6,409 nt of DNA, taken from the NCBI GenBank assembly GCA_008081175.1, contig VMCW01000165.1, positions 1 to 6,409 of the forward strand, given 5' to 3'. Below the pieces are notes generated by a model, which saw nothing but the letters and a program-made list of their open reading frames with translations, was not told the origin of the DNA and ran no database searches. How positions within the stretch are numbered: the stretch's first letter is position 1; each line of letters opens with the position of its first letter. Below are positions 1 through 6,212 of this stretch, one piece after another. The translations under genes and the position numbers were made by a program. The stretch comes from Flavobacteriaceae bacterium. GTDB taxonomy: Bacteria > Bacteroidota > Bacteroidia > Flavobacteriales > Flavobacteriaceae.

Positions 1-392
1 ATGCTTTCTACGATTTTAGATTCTGCATCGTAGGCTATCGCTGCTCTTACATGAGGTAAAAAATCACCGAGCTCGTCATAGTCTACCGTAGCACGAACGG
101 CATCTATTTCAGCTAATCCTAAGCTGGAATTAGTAGCAATAAAACCGGGATAGAGATGTTTACCTTTTGCATCAATAGTTTTTTCAAAGGCTGGAGCCAC
201 ATTTGCACTGCCTACATAAGTTATTATTCCGTTGTCAAATCCTACCGCACCATTTTCAAGTACAGTTCCTGTTCCCGTATGCACTACTGCATTTGTAATC
301 AGTAAGGATTGTTGTTGTATATCTGCTGGTGTTTGTTGTGCGATGAGTGTAGTACTCAGGCTTAAAACTAATAGTAGTATGTAATTTTTCAT
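1..392 (-). CDS. Exported amidohydrolase-like protein, degenerate metal site (partial, N-terminal 130 residues)
   Basis: The reading frame starts at an ATG at 392 and stays open to the left edge, so only the N-terminus is visible. Residues 1-19 form a signal peptide (MKNYILLLVLSLSTTLIAQ, probable cleavage after A18), so the product is likely periplasmic or envelope-associated. Residues 28-80 have the composite beta-sandwich pattern of the amidohydrolase superfamily (LLITNAVVHTGTG, a glycine-rich turn, then IDAKGKHLYPGF). At the point where active members carry the metal-binding HxH, this protein reads F-I-A-T-N88-S-S90-L-G, so both histidines are replaced. The stretch after it (LGLAEIDAVRAT, then P113 and a YDAES segment) resembles, from memory, a conserved Bacteroidetes family of small amidohydrolase homologues. 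It lies 8 bp after the stop of the tandem amidohydrolase, so the two are almost certainly co-transcribed and may be partners. The truncation is caused by the window edge. Family membership is fairly sure; substrate and activity are unknown. Confidence 0.9.
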   Translation of the reverse strand, partial: MKNYILLLVLSLSTTLIAQQTPADIQQQSLLITNAVVHTGTGTVLENGAVGFDNGIITYVGSANVAPAFEKTIDAKGKHLYPGFIATNSSLGLAEIDAVRATVDYDELGDFLPHVRAAIAYDAESKIVES

Positions 393-400
393 CGTATTTT

Positions 401-3379
401 TTAATCTAAAGTTTCACAAGTAAATTCTCTTTTTACTTCACTAGGGGGTGCTTGCGTTTCCTCTCCTTTTTCTTTTTCCATAAGCATTTGACTTAGGAGC
501 ATTCTCTTTTCTTCCTCCATCGCTTTTATCTGTGTCTCAACGTTAGCAGCATCATAGTATACTGTACCTTCGATCATGCTAATTTCAGCTTTTGCATATA
601 TGGACATAGGATGTTCGGACCAGAGTACAAGATCTGCATCTTTTCCTACTTTAACGCTTCCTATTTTATGGTCAAGATGAAGCAGCTTTGCAGGATTAAG
701 AGTTACAAATTTCCAAGCATCTTCTTCGGAAACACCACCGTATTTAACAGCCTTAGCTGCTTCTTGATTGAGGCGTCTTGACATTTCAGCATCGTCAGAA
801 TTAAACGCTACCGTTACTCCTGCATTGTGCATGATTGCACCGTTATAAGGAATCGCGTCTTTTACTTCATTTTTATAAGCCCACCAGTCGGAAAAAGTGG
901 AACCACCGACACCGTGTTCGGCCATTTTATCTGCAACCTTATATCCCTCAAGTATATGGGTAAAGGTGTTGATTCTAAAACCAAATCGCTCTGCCACTTT
1001 CATCAACATATTGATTTCAGACTGTACATAAGAGTGGCTTGAAATAAAGCGTTCTCCTTTAAGAATTTGACCCAGTACTTCCATCTCTATATCATAACGA
1101 GGAATTTTGGTTTTGGCTTTTTGTTTTTTAGAGAGACGATTGTAGCTGTCCCAGCTTTCGGTATATTCCTTTGCTCTTTGGAAATAATCTACAAAGACTT
1201 GTTCAACACCCATTCGTGTTTGTGGAAACCTTGAATAGCTGGACCAGTTTGATTGTTTGACATTTTCACCTAAGGCAAACTTGATAAACGGATCGGCCCC
1301 TTTAAAAAGCATATTGTCTATGGTTTCTCCCCATTTTAATTTAATAATGGCAGATCTACCTCCAATCGGATTAGCTGAACCGTGTAGTATTTGTATGGTG
1401 GTTACTCCCCCTGCTAGGTCGCGATAGAGGCCTATATCATCAGGCTCAATAACATCTTCAATGCTTACCTCTGCAGAAGAATTATGTCCTCCTTCATTAA
1501 TACTGGAAGCGCCCAAATGGGAGTGTTCATCAACGATTCCTGTAGTTAAATGTTTTCCAGTGGCATCTACAATACGAGAGCCCTCTGAATCAAGATTTTG
1601 TCCAATCGCTGCAATTTTACCATCAACGACTAAAACATCCGTATTCTCAACAATACCCATTGCTTCGTTGGTCCAAACGGTTGCATTTTTAAATAGTGTG
1701 TTTTCTGCCTTTGGTCTTTCGCTAAATCCGAAGGCTTTGTTGGGAAAAGTGAGCGGAACTGGATCGTAGTAATTAGGGACTTTGGGTTGTTTTTTCTCCT
1801 CTGAACTTGGGTTTGAAAGAGCTGAAGACCACTGAATTGATTTTCCTTCAAAGTCAACACCATTACCTTTAACAATGCCGCTAGTTGTTATTTTAGCATC
1901 CAACTGGGCAAAACTTCTGTTTTTCTCATCAATTAGTGTAAGATAAAGCCAATCTTGATTGTAGTTTGCTTTTGTTTTTAATTTGAGTGAGTCTTTTTTA
2001 GCAACTACACTAATTTTATCTTGACTATTGGTGATTTTCACAGAAACACGCTCTTCTCCAATGGAAAAGTCATAGCTTCCGTCTATGTTTATTGTAGGGA
2101 GTTGTTTGAGCACGTGGGGTGTTCCTTTAACCCAGTTTTCAACAAGTTCACTTCCCTCTTTAAAAAGAGGTCCTGAACTCACAATAAAATTCGCAAGTTT
2201 TCCCTTTTCCAAGCTACCCAGAACTTGATCCTTGCCTAACATTTTTGCTGGGACTGAGGTCAATGCAGCAATTGCTTGCGCTTCAGAAAGTCCATAGGCT
2301 ACTGCTTTTTTTAAGTTTTTTAGAAAATCAGCAGAAGACTTCTGACCACTATAGGTAAGCGCAAAAGGTATACCGGAATTGGCAACAGCTGCTGGATTGA
2401 CAGGTGCTTGATTCCAATAGCGCAGTTGTGCTAACGTAATCTTTTTCATCAATAGAGGATCAGAAACATCATAAGCCTTGGGGAAATTAATTGGCAAGAT
2501 GAGTTGTGCCTTATGTGCTTTTAGTTCATCGATAATTTCATATTCTTGTCCACTCCCTACAACAGCAAAAGAAAGCCCCATTTCGTTACCTACTTTAACT
2601 GCTCTTAGAGTATTGAGTTTATCGTTTGCATCAAAAATCTTAGGGAGATTTTTGTGTTCTATTGCTGCCTCTATTGCCAGATCTTTTTTTGTAGAGTTTC
2701 CCTGATCATACCATTTTACATCGTGATAAAACTGTCTGATTAATGCCATAGCTCCCATTACAGAACCTGGGTAGGATTGGTTTGAGGTTGTACTTTTTCT
2801 AAAAGAAAAATGTTCCGCAGCCTCTGTTGCAATCAACCGTTCTCGATCTGAAGAGTCATCACTTAGTGCAACAAGAGTACTGGTTCCTCTGTGAATTCCA
2901 GCTGCTCTATGTGTATTGACAACTCCAAATCCAGCTTGACGCATGGTTTTAGCTTCAGCTGAATTGTAACGGTAATCTTCAATGCTGTTGTAATCACTTA
3001 TGATGTGATCATTCCAATAGTAACCTTCCCTGCTGGGTTCGTATTGTGCGCTTCTTCCTGCACCAGCACTGCGTTTTGGAGTGGCCACCCCAAAATTTGT
3101 GTTGAGGTCTATAAAAGAAGGATAAATATGAAGTCCCGATTTGTCGTAAATCCTGGTATTTTTAGGAAGTGTAATGTCTTTTCCAACAGCTACTATCCTT
3201 CCGTTGTATTCTAGTAAAGTTGCATTTTCTAAAACTTGATCAGAAGAAATATGTATTGTAGCATTTTGAAATGCTTGATAGTTACTTTCTATCGTTGATA
3301 CTCCAGAATTATTGGGAAAATAGTCCTGGCTAAAGACCAGTTGTAAAGGGGCTATAAGCAGTAGCAAAAGCTTTTTCAT
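401..3379 (-). CDS. Secreted tandem amidohydrolase: N-terminal pseudo-hydrolase domain plus C-terminal catalytic domain
   Basis: This 992-residue protein has a signal peptide at 1-18 (hydrophobic LLLLLIA core, probable cleavage at VFS-Q). The first amidohydrolase-like domain spans about 37-420. Its expected HxH is N93-T-N95, and the position of the catalytic Asp is occupied by S344/G345 (FALTYSG), so it looks catalytically dead. A beta-rich linker domain spans about 428-522 (DGSYDFSI, then QWSSAL), followed by a polar stretch. The second domain, about 561-945, keeps the metal ligands expected of the superfamily: H619-S-H621 after GIVDE, a GENVK segment with K708 as candidate bridging lysine, H782 in SSHSY, H808 in FTHILEG, and D862/D863 in NSDDAE. 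The tail is charged and possibly helical, ending CETLD. Related enzymes include imidazolonepropionase-like hydrolases and prolidase-type dipeptidases, so a peptide or acyl-amino-acid C-N bond is a plausible target, but the substrate is inferred. The ATG at 3379 is right because the signal peptide starts there. The next gene follows after 8 bp. Confidence 0.95.
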   Translation of the reverse strand: MKKLLLLLIAPLQLVFSQDYFPNNSGVSTIESNYQAFQNATIHISSDQVLENATLLEYNGRIVAVGKDITLPKNTRIYDKSGLHIYPSFIDLNTNFGVATPKRSAGAGRSAQYEPSREGYYWNDHIISDYNSIEDYRYNSAEAKTMRQAGFGVVNTHRAAGIHRGTSTLVALSDDSSDRERLIATEAAEHFSFRKSTTSNQSYPGSVMGAMALIRQFYHDVKWYDQGNSTKKDLAIEAAIEHKNLPKIFDANDKLNTLRAVKVGNEMGLSFAVVGSGQEYEIIDELKAHKAQLILPINFPKAYDVSDPLLMKKITLAQLRYWNQAPVNPAAVANSGIPFALTYSGQKSSADFLKNLKKAVAYGLSEAQAIAALTSVPAKMLGKDQVLGSLEKGKLANFIVSSGPLFKEGSELVENWVKGTPHVLKQLPTINIDGSYDFSIGEERVSVKITNSQDKISVVAKKDSLKLKTKANYNQDWLYLTLIDEKNRSFAQLDAKITTSGIVKGNGVDFEGKSIQWSSALSNPSSEEKKQPKVPNYYDPVPLTFPNKAFGFSERPKAENTLFKNATVWTNEAMGIVENTDVLVVDGKIAAIGQNLDSEGSRIVDATGKHLTTGIVDEHSHLGASSINEGGHNSSAEVSIEDVIEPDDIGLYRDLAGGVTTIQILHGSANPIGGRSAIIKLKWGETIDNMLFKGADPFIKFALGENVKQSNWSSYSRFPQTRMGVEQVFVDYFQRAKEYTESWDSYNRLSKKQKAKTKIPRYDIEMEVLGQILKGERFISSHSYVQSEINMLMKVAERFGFRINTFTHILEGYKVADKMAEHGVGGSTFSDWWAYKNEVKDAIPYNGAIMHNAGVTVAFNSDDAEMSRRLNQEAAKAVKYGGVSEEDAWKFVTLNPAKLLHLDHKIGSVKVGKDADLVLWSEHPMSIYAKAEISMIEGTVYYDAANVETQIKAMEEEKRMLLSQMLMEKEKGEETQAPPSEVKREFTCETLD

Positions 3380-3398
3380 AAATTGAGTTTGTTTTGTT

Positions 3399-3406
3399 GA
3401 AAAGTA
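3399..3406 (-). promoter_or_regulatory. Possible -7 promoter box for the tandem amidohydrolase pair
   Basis: The minus strand reads TACTTTTC, seven of eight matches to the Bacteroidetes -7 consensus TAnnTTTG. It ends 19 bases before the ATG at 3379, in the 60-bp gap after the methyltransferase gene. No clear -33 TTG is visible at the usual spacing, and such boxes are common by chance in AT-rich DNA. If real, the amidohydrolase pair is transcribed separately from the upstream hxlR-type operon. Confidence 0.3.
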
Positions 3407-3439
3407 TAAAAATTTTTCGAATTATATTTTCTTATTAAA

Positions 3440-4048
3440 TCACTTTAAGGCACGCATACGCATCACTTTTGTTGTTCCTCTGTGATAGTTGCCTTCCTCC
3501 AGGGTGATTTCTTCTTCTATAGGATTTAGCAATTGGAATCCATGAAAATCTTCACACAGTTTTTCTTTCGTATACAGTTGTGTGAGTAGTTTTGGGCCTC
3601 CTACATTTGGGTTTAATTTTTGATAATGCAAGTGATTGCTACTAAAGGCTTCCAAAATTACTGCTCCACCTTTTTTAAGGAAACCCGAAAGCTTTTGGTG
3701 ATTTTGTGTTCTTACAATGTCTGGAAAATGTACATAAATTAGGGCAATCGCATCAAAAAAGTTTTTTTTATAGTCTACTTCACTTAAGGAAGCTATTTGA
3801 TATTTTATTTCTACATTTTTTTCTTTGGCTAGGGCACAAGCTTTTTTATAAGCGTTAGTACTAAAATCATAGGCATAAACTTCCCACCCCATTTGAGCCG
3901 CATAGACAGCGTTTCTTCCTTCTCCTTCTGCAGGGAGTAAAATTTTCCCTGGAGTTAGGGTGTTTAGTTGTTGTTTAAAAAACACATTTGGTTCTTTGCC
4001 ATAAGCATAATCAGGTTCATTATATCGTTTTTCCCAAAAGTCTTTCAT
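3440..4048 (-). CDS. Class I SAM-dependent methyltransferase (TehB/thiopurine methyltransferase-like)
   Basis: This 202-residue cytosolic protein has no signal peptide. The N-terminus FWEKRYNEPDYAYGKEPN (4-21) is typical of small TehB/TPMT-like methyltransferases. Motif I for S-adenosylmethionine binding is LLPAEGEGRNAVYAA (37-51), with the acidic-glycine loop E41-G-E-G44. The acidic residue after beta-2 is D61 in YAYDFS. FFDAIALIYVHFP (97-109) is the motif IV region and LKKGGAVILEAFS (124-136) the post-motif glycine turn and beta-5. GGPKLLTQLYT and EEGNYHRGTTKV near the C-terminus are also familiar in this group, and the length is normal. The start ATG overlaps the stop of the peptidase gene in an ATGA arrangement, indicating translational coupling. 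The acceptor substrate is not readable: relatives act on thiols, metalloids or small metabolites, and the HxlR-regulated context hints at detoxification, which is inference. A gene name such as tehB is not justified. Confidence 0.9.
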   Translation of the reverse strand: MKDFWEKRYNEPDYAYGKEPNVFFKQQLNTLTPGKILLPAEGEGRNAVYAAQMGWEVYAYDFSTNAYKKACALAKEKNVEIKYQIASLSEVDYKKNFFDAIALIYVHFPDIVRTQNHQKLSGFLKKGGAVILEAFSSNHLHYQKLNPNVGGPKLLTQLYTKEKLCEDFHGFQLLNPIEEEITLEEGNYHRGTTKVMRMRALK

Positions 4049-4737
4049 GTGTTTGGTGCAATTAGTAATTGTTCAAAAAAACCACCTATTTCTTTTTGGC
4101 GATCCACAAAGTGAATTTCAAGGATCCAAAATCTGGGCTTTCCACTAGCGTCTGGTGAGCTCATGCTGATGAGATTTTCTGGATGGATGTAGTTTGTTTT
4201 AATTTCCTTTTCTAGCTTTTCATGAGGAAAATGTCCAATAAGATGTCCAGCAATAGGACCACCAAATTCCCAGCCCATTTCTTTAGCAAGAGAACAACAA
4301 TAGTGGTATAGTTCTGCACCTGTTTGATTTTGTTTAGAAAAATAAAACGAACATGCTCGATACCAGGCCTTTTCAATGTCTTCCTTTAGTTTGAGTTTCA
4401 TTGGGTCGTCACCTACTACATAGGTTCTGCCGTAGTCAGCCTCCCAGTCTTCAAAAATGGGCCCAAAGTCTAGGAAAACAATATCGTTTTTTTGAACGAT
4501 GCGATTTTTGGGGTTTTCGTCATAGGGGAATAATGTATTTTTTCCAGCCCTTACAATTCGTTTATGCCAATACTTTTCAATTCCAAAAAGCCTATGGGCT
4601 AATTGATAAACCTCTTTATTGATTTGTGCCTCGGTTTTACCAGCACAGATAAGTTCTTGTTTTCCGATTTCATCAAACAGCAACGCAGCTTTTTTTTCTG
4701 CTTCTATGAGTTCTTTTAAGTCATTGGTGTTTGCCAT
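4045..4737 (-). CDS. M24-family metallopeptidase (Xaa-Pro/methionine aminopeptidase fold, single domain)
   Basis: The protein is 230 residues when read from the ATG at 4737. A TTG nine bases upstream, at 4746, would add three residues but is less likely. The pita-bread metallopeptidase ligand set is complete (numbering from the ATG): D90 in FLDFGP, D101 in EADYGRTY, H165 in AGHLIGH, E207 in ILEIHF and E222 in GGFFEQLL. H172 in PHEK matches the second catalytic histidine of methionine aminopeptidases, and HKRIVRAGKNT near 58-68 fits the substrate-side strand. There is no N-terminal creatinase-like domain and no signal peptide, so this is a short cytosolic form. Members of M24 cleave N-terminal residues from peptides, but some relatives act on non-peptide substrates, so the exact reaction is open. 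It is unlikely to be the housekeeping methionine aminopeptidase, given its divergent sequence and setting in a regulator-methyltransferase operon. It starts 18 bp after the regulator gene and overlaps the methyltransferase gene by 4 bp. Confidence 0.88.
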   Translation of the reverse strand: MANTNDLKELIEAEKKAALLFDEIGKQELICAGKTEAQINKEVYQLAHRLFGIEKYWHKRIVRAGKNTLFPYDENPKNRIVQKNDIVFLDFGPIFEDWEADYGRTYVVGDDPMKLKLKEDIEKAWYRACSFYFSKQNQTGAELYHYCCSLAKEMGWEFGGPIAGHLIGHFPHEKLEKEIKTNYIHPENLISMSSPDASGKPRFWILEIHFVDRQKEIGGFFEQLLIAPNT

Positions 4738-4755
4738 ACTAATCAAACAAAGGTG

Positions 4756-5220
4756 TCAGTTATGAAACTGAGTTTGGTTTGATTTGCTCAAAAGCTTTTC
4801 TTTAAAATCTTTGTACGATTGTATGTCATTCTGAATGATTTCCTCTCGAGGCATCCCTTCAATGCTTTGATACCATGCTTCAGAAAGCGGATGAAATGTC
4901 ATTTTCAAATGCTTTTTACTCCACATAGATAATTCGTAAATCAATGGATAGAGTTCCAGTCCAGCTTCTGTAAGATAGTATTGTTTGATTTTTTTGTTTG
5001 TAGGGTGCAATTGGAATGCAATTAATTTGTACCGAAGCAGTTTGTGTAAACGATCAGTAAGAATATTAGTTGAAATGTTTTCTGGGGCACTTCTAAAATC
5101 CTTAAAACTGACTCTTTGTAAAAATAAATCACGTATAATTATCATTGACCATTGGTCACCCACAATTTCTAAGGCGGTACTTACTGGACAAGTAGATCTG
5201 TTGTTTTCTACAGTAATCAT
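4756..5220 (-). CDS. HxlR-family winged-helix transcriptional regulator
   Basis: This 154-residue DNA-binding protein has the HxlR signature: an N-terminal C11-P followed by TALEIVGDQWSMIIIRDLF (15-33). The putative recognition helix is ISTNILTDRLHKLLR (49-63). The wing spans about 67-84 and ends in YYLTEAG, and W100 follows in LSMWSKKH. Dimerisation is expected through the flanking helices. The C-terminal part beyond about 101 is somewhat longer than in minimal HxlR proteins. The conserved Cys near the N-terminus serves as a redox or electrophile sensor in some family members such as YodB/HypR; whether it does so here is inference. It is the first gene of the minus-strand operon with the M24 peptidase and methyltransferase. 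A perfect dyad lies 31-46 bp upstream of its ATG, consistent with autoregulation. The ATG at 5220 gives the normal spacing to the Cys-Pro motif. Confidence 0.93.
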   Translation of the reverse strand: MITVENNRSTCPVSTALEIVGDQWSMIIIRDLFLQRVSFKDFRSAPENISTNILTDRLHKLLRYKLIAFQLHPTNKKIKQYYLTEAGLELYPLIYELSMWSKKHLKMTFHPLSEAWYQSIEGMPREEIIQNDIQSYKDFKEKLLSKSNQTQFHN

Positions 5221-5234
5221 TTAACTATTCTAAT

Positions 5235-5264
5235 TTTATATAGCGAATTGAAGTTTGCAAGCAA
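5235..5264 (-). promoter_or_regulatory. Possible promoter of the hxlR-type operon
   Basis: On the minus strand a TTG (5264-5262) is followed after 19 bases by TATATAAA (5242-5235), which matches the spacing of Bacteroidetes -33/-7 promoters. The -7 box keeps TA and the first T of TAnnTTTG but lacks the rest, so the match is weak. The TTG falls inside the dyad at 5252-5267, so a regulator bound there would cover the -33 region and repress the operon. Confidence 0.25.
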
Positions 5265-5267
5265 ACT
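5252..5267. promoter_or_regulatory. Candidate HxlR operator: perfect 7+2+7 dyad
   Basis: The sequence AGTTTGC-AA-GCAAACT is a perfect inverted repeat of 7-bp arms with a 2-bp spacer, in the intergenic region between the HxlR gene and the divergent secreted-protein gene. HxlR-type regulators bind as dimers to short dyads near their own promoters, so autoregulation is the simplest reading. It could also affect the rightward gene, whose start is 95 bp away. The repeat is seen directly; binding is inferred. Confidence 0.55.
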
Positions 5268-5328
5268 ACAAAAAAAGTAATCAATAAAAAACTATTTCTT
5301 TGACAACGGAACGGAGCAAAAGTTACAT

Positions 5329-5337
5329 GGGGGGGGG
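5329..5337. repeat. Homopolymeric tract of nine G
   Basis: Nine consecutive G lie in the AT-rich intergenic region, 11 bp upstream of the -7-like box and 24 bp before the ATG of the rightward gene. Long G tracts at such positions are classic slippage sites in phase-variable promoters of other bacteria. The length could also be affected by sequencing error. The tract is certain in this sequence; any switching role is inferred. Confidence 0.9.
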
Positions 5338-5347
5338 TATTATTTTG

Positions 5348-5355
5348 TATCTTTC
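5348..5355 (+). promoter_or_regulatory. Possible -7 promoter box of the 214-residue secreted protein gene
   Basis: TATCTTTC matches TAnnTTTG at all positions but the last. The surrounding TTTTGTATCTTTCAC resembles many flavobacterial promoters. No TTG is found 17-23 bases upstream, because that space is taken by the G tract and the bases beside it. With the ATG only six bases after the box, the transcript would have almost no leader. Confidence 0.4.
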
Positions 5356-5361
5356 ACGAGA

Positions 5362-6006
5362 ATGATAAAAGTAAAATTAGCATCTATAATGTTGTTGTGC
5401 AGTGTTTTTACACTTGCTCAAAAAATTGATGGGAATACAATTTCAAATGTCTATTCTGTTCCGAATGTTAAGGCAGAAGACTTGTTTTCTAAACTTCATT
5501 TTGCTGTTGCATTAATTTACCAAGATGCCAATCAGGTTATAAAATATTCCGATTCAAAAAAAAGAATGCTGCTCAAGGCAACGGCTTTAGTGCCTGTTTT
5601 GGATGCATATAAATTGATGAATCCAAACGACACTTCACTTTCTGATTATATAGATTACCGTCATAATTACACCCTAATCATAGACGTAAAAGACGGAAAA
5701 TACCGTACTGAATTGCGTTATCAAGATGGAAGCTATACCGATGCTCAGCTCATAGAATATAAGTTGCCGTTTCCAGCAAAAATGGATTTTACCCCAACAG
5801 ATTTGGAGGCTGTTTTAAAAAAGGCAGAAAAAGACATGAGTCAAGAATATTATATGATGACCAGTAGAAAGAAAAAAGAGATCTATATTCAGTCGCAACC
5901 AAGGGTTATAAAAGAGTATCAACAAACGCTGATCGATTATGCTATACTTTTCTTTCAGTCCCTATACAAAGAGGTGCTTAAAGGGGTTGCCCCAGAGGAT
6001 TGGTAG
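5362..6006 (+). CDS. Secreted protein of unknown function, possibly DUF4468-like
   Basis: This 214-residue protein has a signal peptide at 1-19 (hydrophobic SIMLLCSVFTL, cleavage at LAQ), without a convincing lipobox, so it is probably periplasmic. The mature part starts with a beta-strand and helix pattern: VYSVPNVKAEDLFSKLHFAVALIY (30-53). A segment KYSDSKKRMLLKATALVPV (61-79) follows, then strands YTLIIDVKDGKYRTELRY (103-120). A lysine-rich helical region follows at about 145-205, ending in PEDW. The order of a helix beginning AEDLFSKL, a strand carrying a residual charge motif, then paired strands recalls the Bacteroidetes DUF4468 (TBP-like fold) family, but this is recognition by pattern only. 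No catalytic motif is seen. It is transcribed divergently from the HxlR-type operon, with 141 bp between the start codons, and the next gene begins 206 bp downstream. The ATG at 5362 is supported by the signal peptide. Confidence 0.85.
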   Translation: MIKVKLASIMLLCSVFTLAQKIDGNTISNVYSVPNVKAEDLFSKLHFAVALIYQDANQVIKYSDSKKRMLLKATALVPVLDAYKLMNPNDTSLSDYIDYRHNYTLIIDVKDGKYRTELRYQDGSYTDAQLIEYKLPFPAKMDFTPTDLEAVLKKAEKDMSQEYYMMTSRKKKEIYIQSQPRVIKEYQQTLIDYAILFFQSLYKEVLKGVAPEDW

Positions 6007-6036
6007 TGTACAATTCTCCTCCTACTTTATTTTTTA
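5995..6036 (+). terminator. Weak candidate terminator overlapping the stop codon
   Basis: GAGGATTG (5995-6002) can pair with CAATTCTC (6011-6018), an 8-bp stem with one G-T wobble and an 8-base loop. A T-rich stretch (CTTTATTTTTTAT, 6024-6036) follows after about five bases. The stem is poor in GC and the T stretch is displaced, so this is a tentative end for the 214-residue protein transcript. Confidence 0.25.
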
Positions 6037-6138
6037 TCAATTGTAATGTATTTAATCAATCTAAAATCCATTTAATGAAACAAGCAAGTATAAATTTTAT
6101 GAATACATTCACAAAAGGGAGATTTAAAATTAAAAATG

Positions 6139-6174
6139 GAGAAACGAGTTTAGTGCGAGGTTGCTCGTATTCTC
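6139..6174. repeat. Bulged inverted repeat in the leader of the aminoacylase-like gene
   Basis: GAGAAACGAG (6139-6148) pairs with CTCGT-A-TTCTC (6164-6174): ten base pairs interrupted by one bulged A, enclosing a 15-base loop. Inside the loop GCGAG can alternatively pair with the same CTCGT, giving two exclusive folds. No T tract follows on the plus strand. On the minus strand a T-rich stretch follows the stem, but no minus-strand gene needs it. The region from 6007 to 6212 otherwise shows no convincing gene. Confidence 0.5.
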
Positions 6175-6212
6175 TGATTATGTAAAACAATTGCTTATAA
6201 AAATTTACAAAA

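Noticed and set aside
1630..1875. Minus-strand 81-codon frame inside the tandem amidohydrolase gene
   Set aside because: It is a shifted frame over the linker of the long gene, which is uninterrupted; not a frameshift remnant.
3408..3421. AAAAATTTTT/TTCGAA symmetric stretch between the methyltransferase and amidohydrolase genes
   Set aside because: Low-complexity AT symmetry with no GC stem; not a convincing terminator.
4738..4746. TTG start for the M24 peptidase adding three residues
   Set aside because: An ATG lies nine bases downstream and the extra residues M-I-S add nothing to the fold; ATG preferred.
5300..5305. TTGACA as a -35 box for the rightward gene
   Set aside because: It lies 45 bases from the best -7-like box; the nearer TACATGGG at 5324 gives the right spacing but is a poor box.
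5980..5995. GGGG-TTG-CCCC stem in the end of the 214-residue protein gene
   Set aside because: Only four base pairs, inside coding sequence and not followed by a T tract.
6000..6185. Small plus-strand frame of 61 codons (or 36 from the ATG at 6075)
   Set aside because: It starts with TTG inside the end of the previous gene, has no ribosome binding site, and its composition looks random; the bulged hairpin lies within it.
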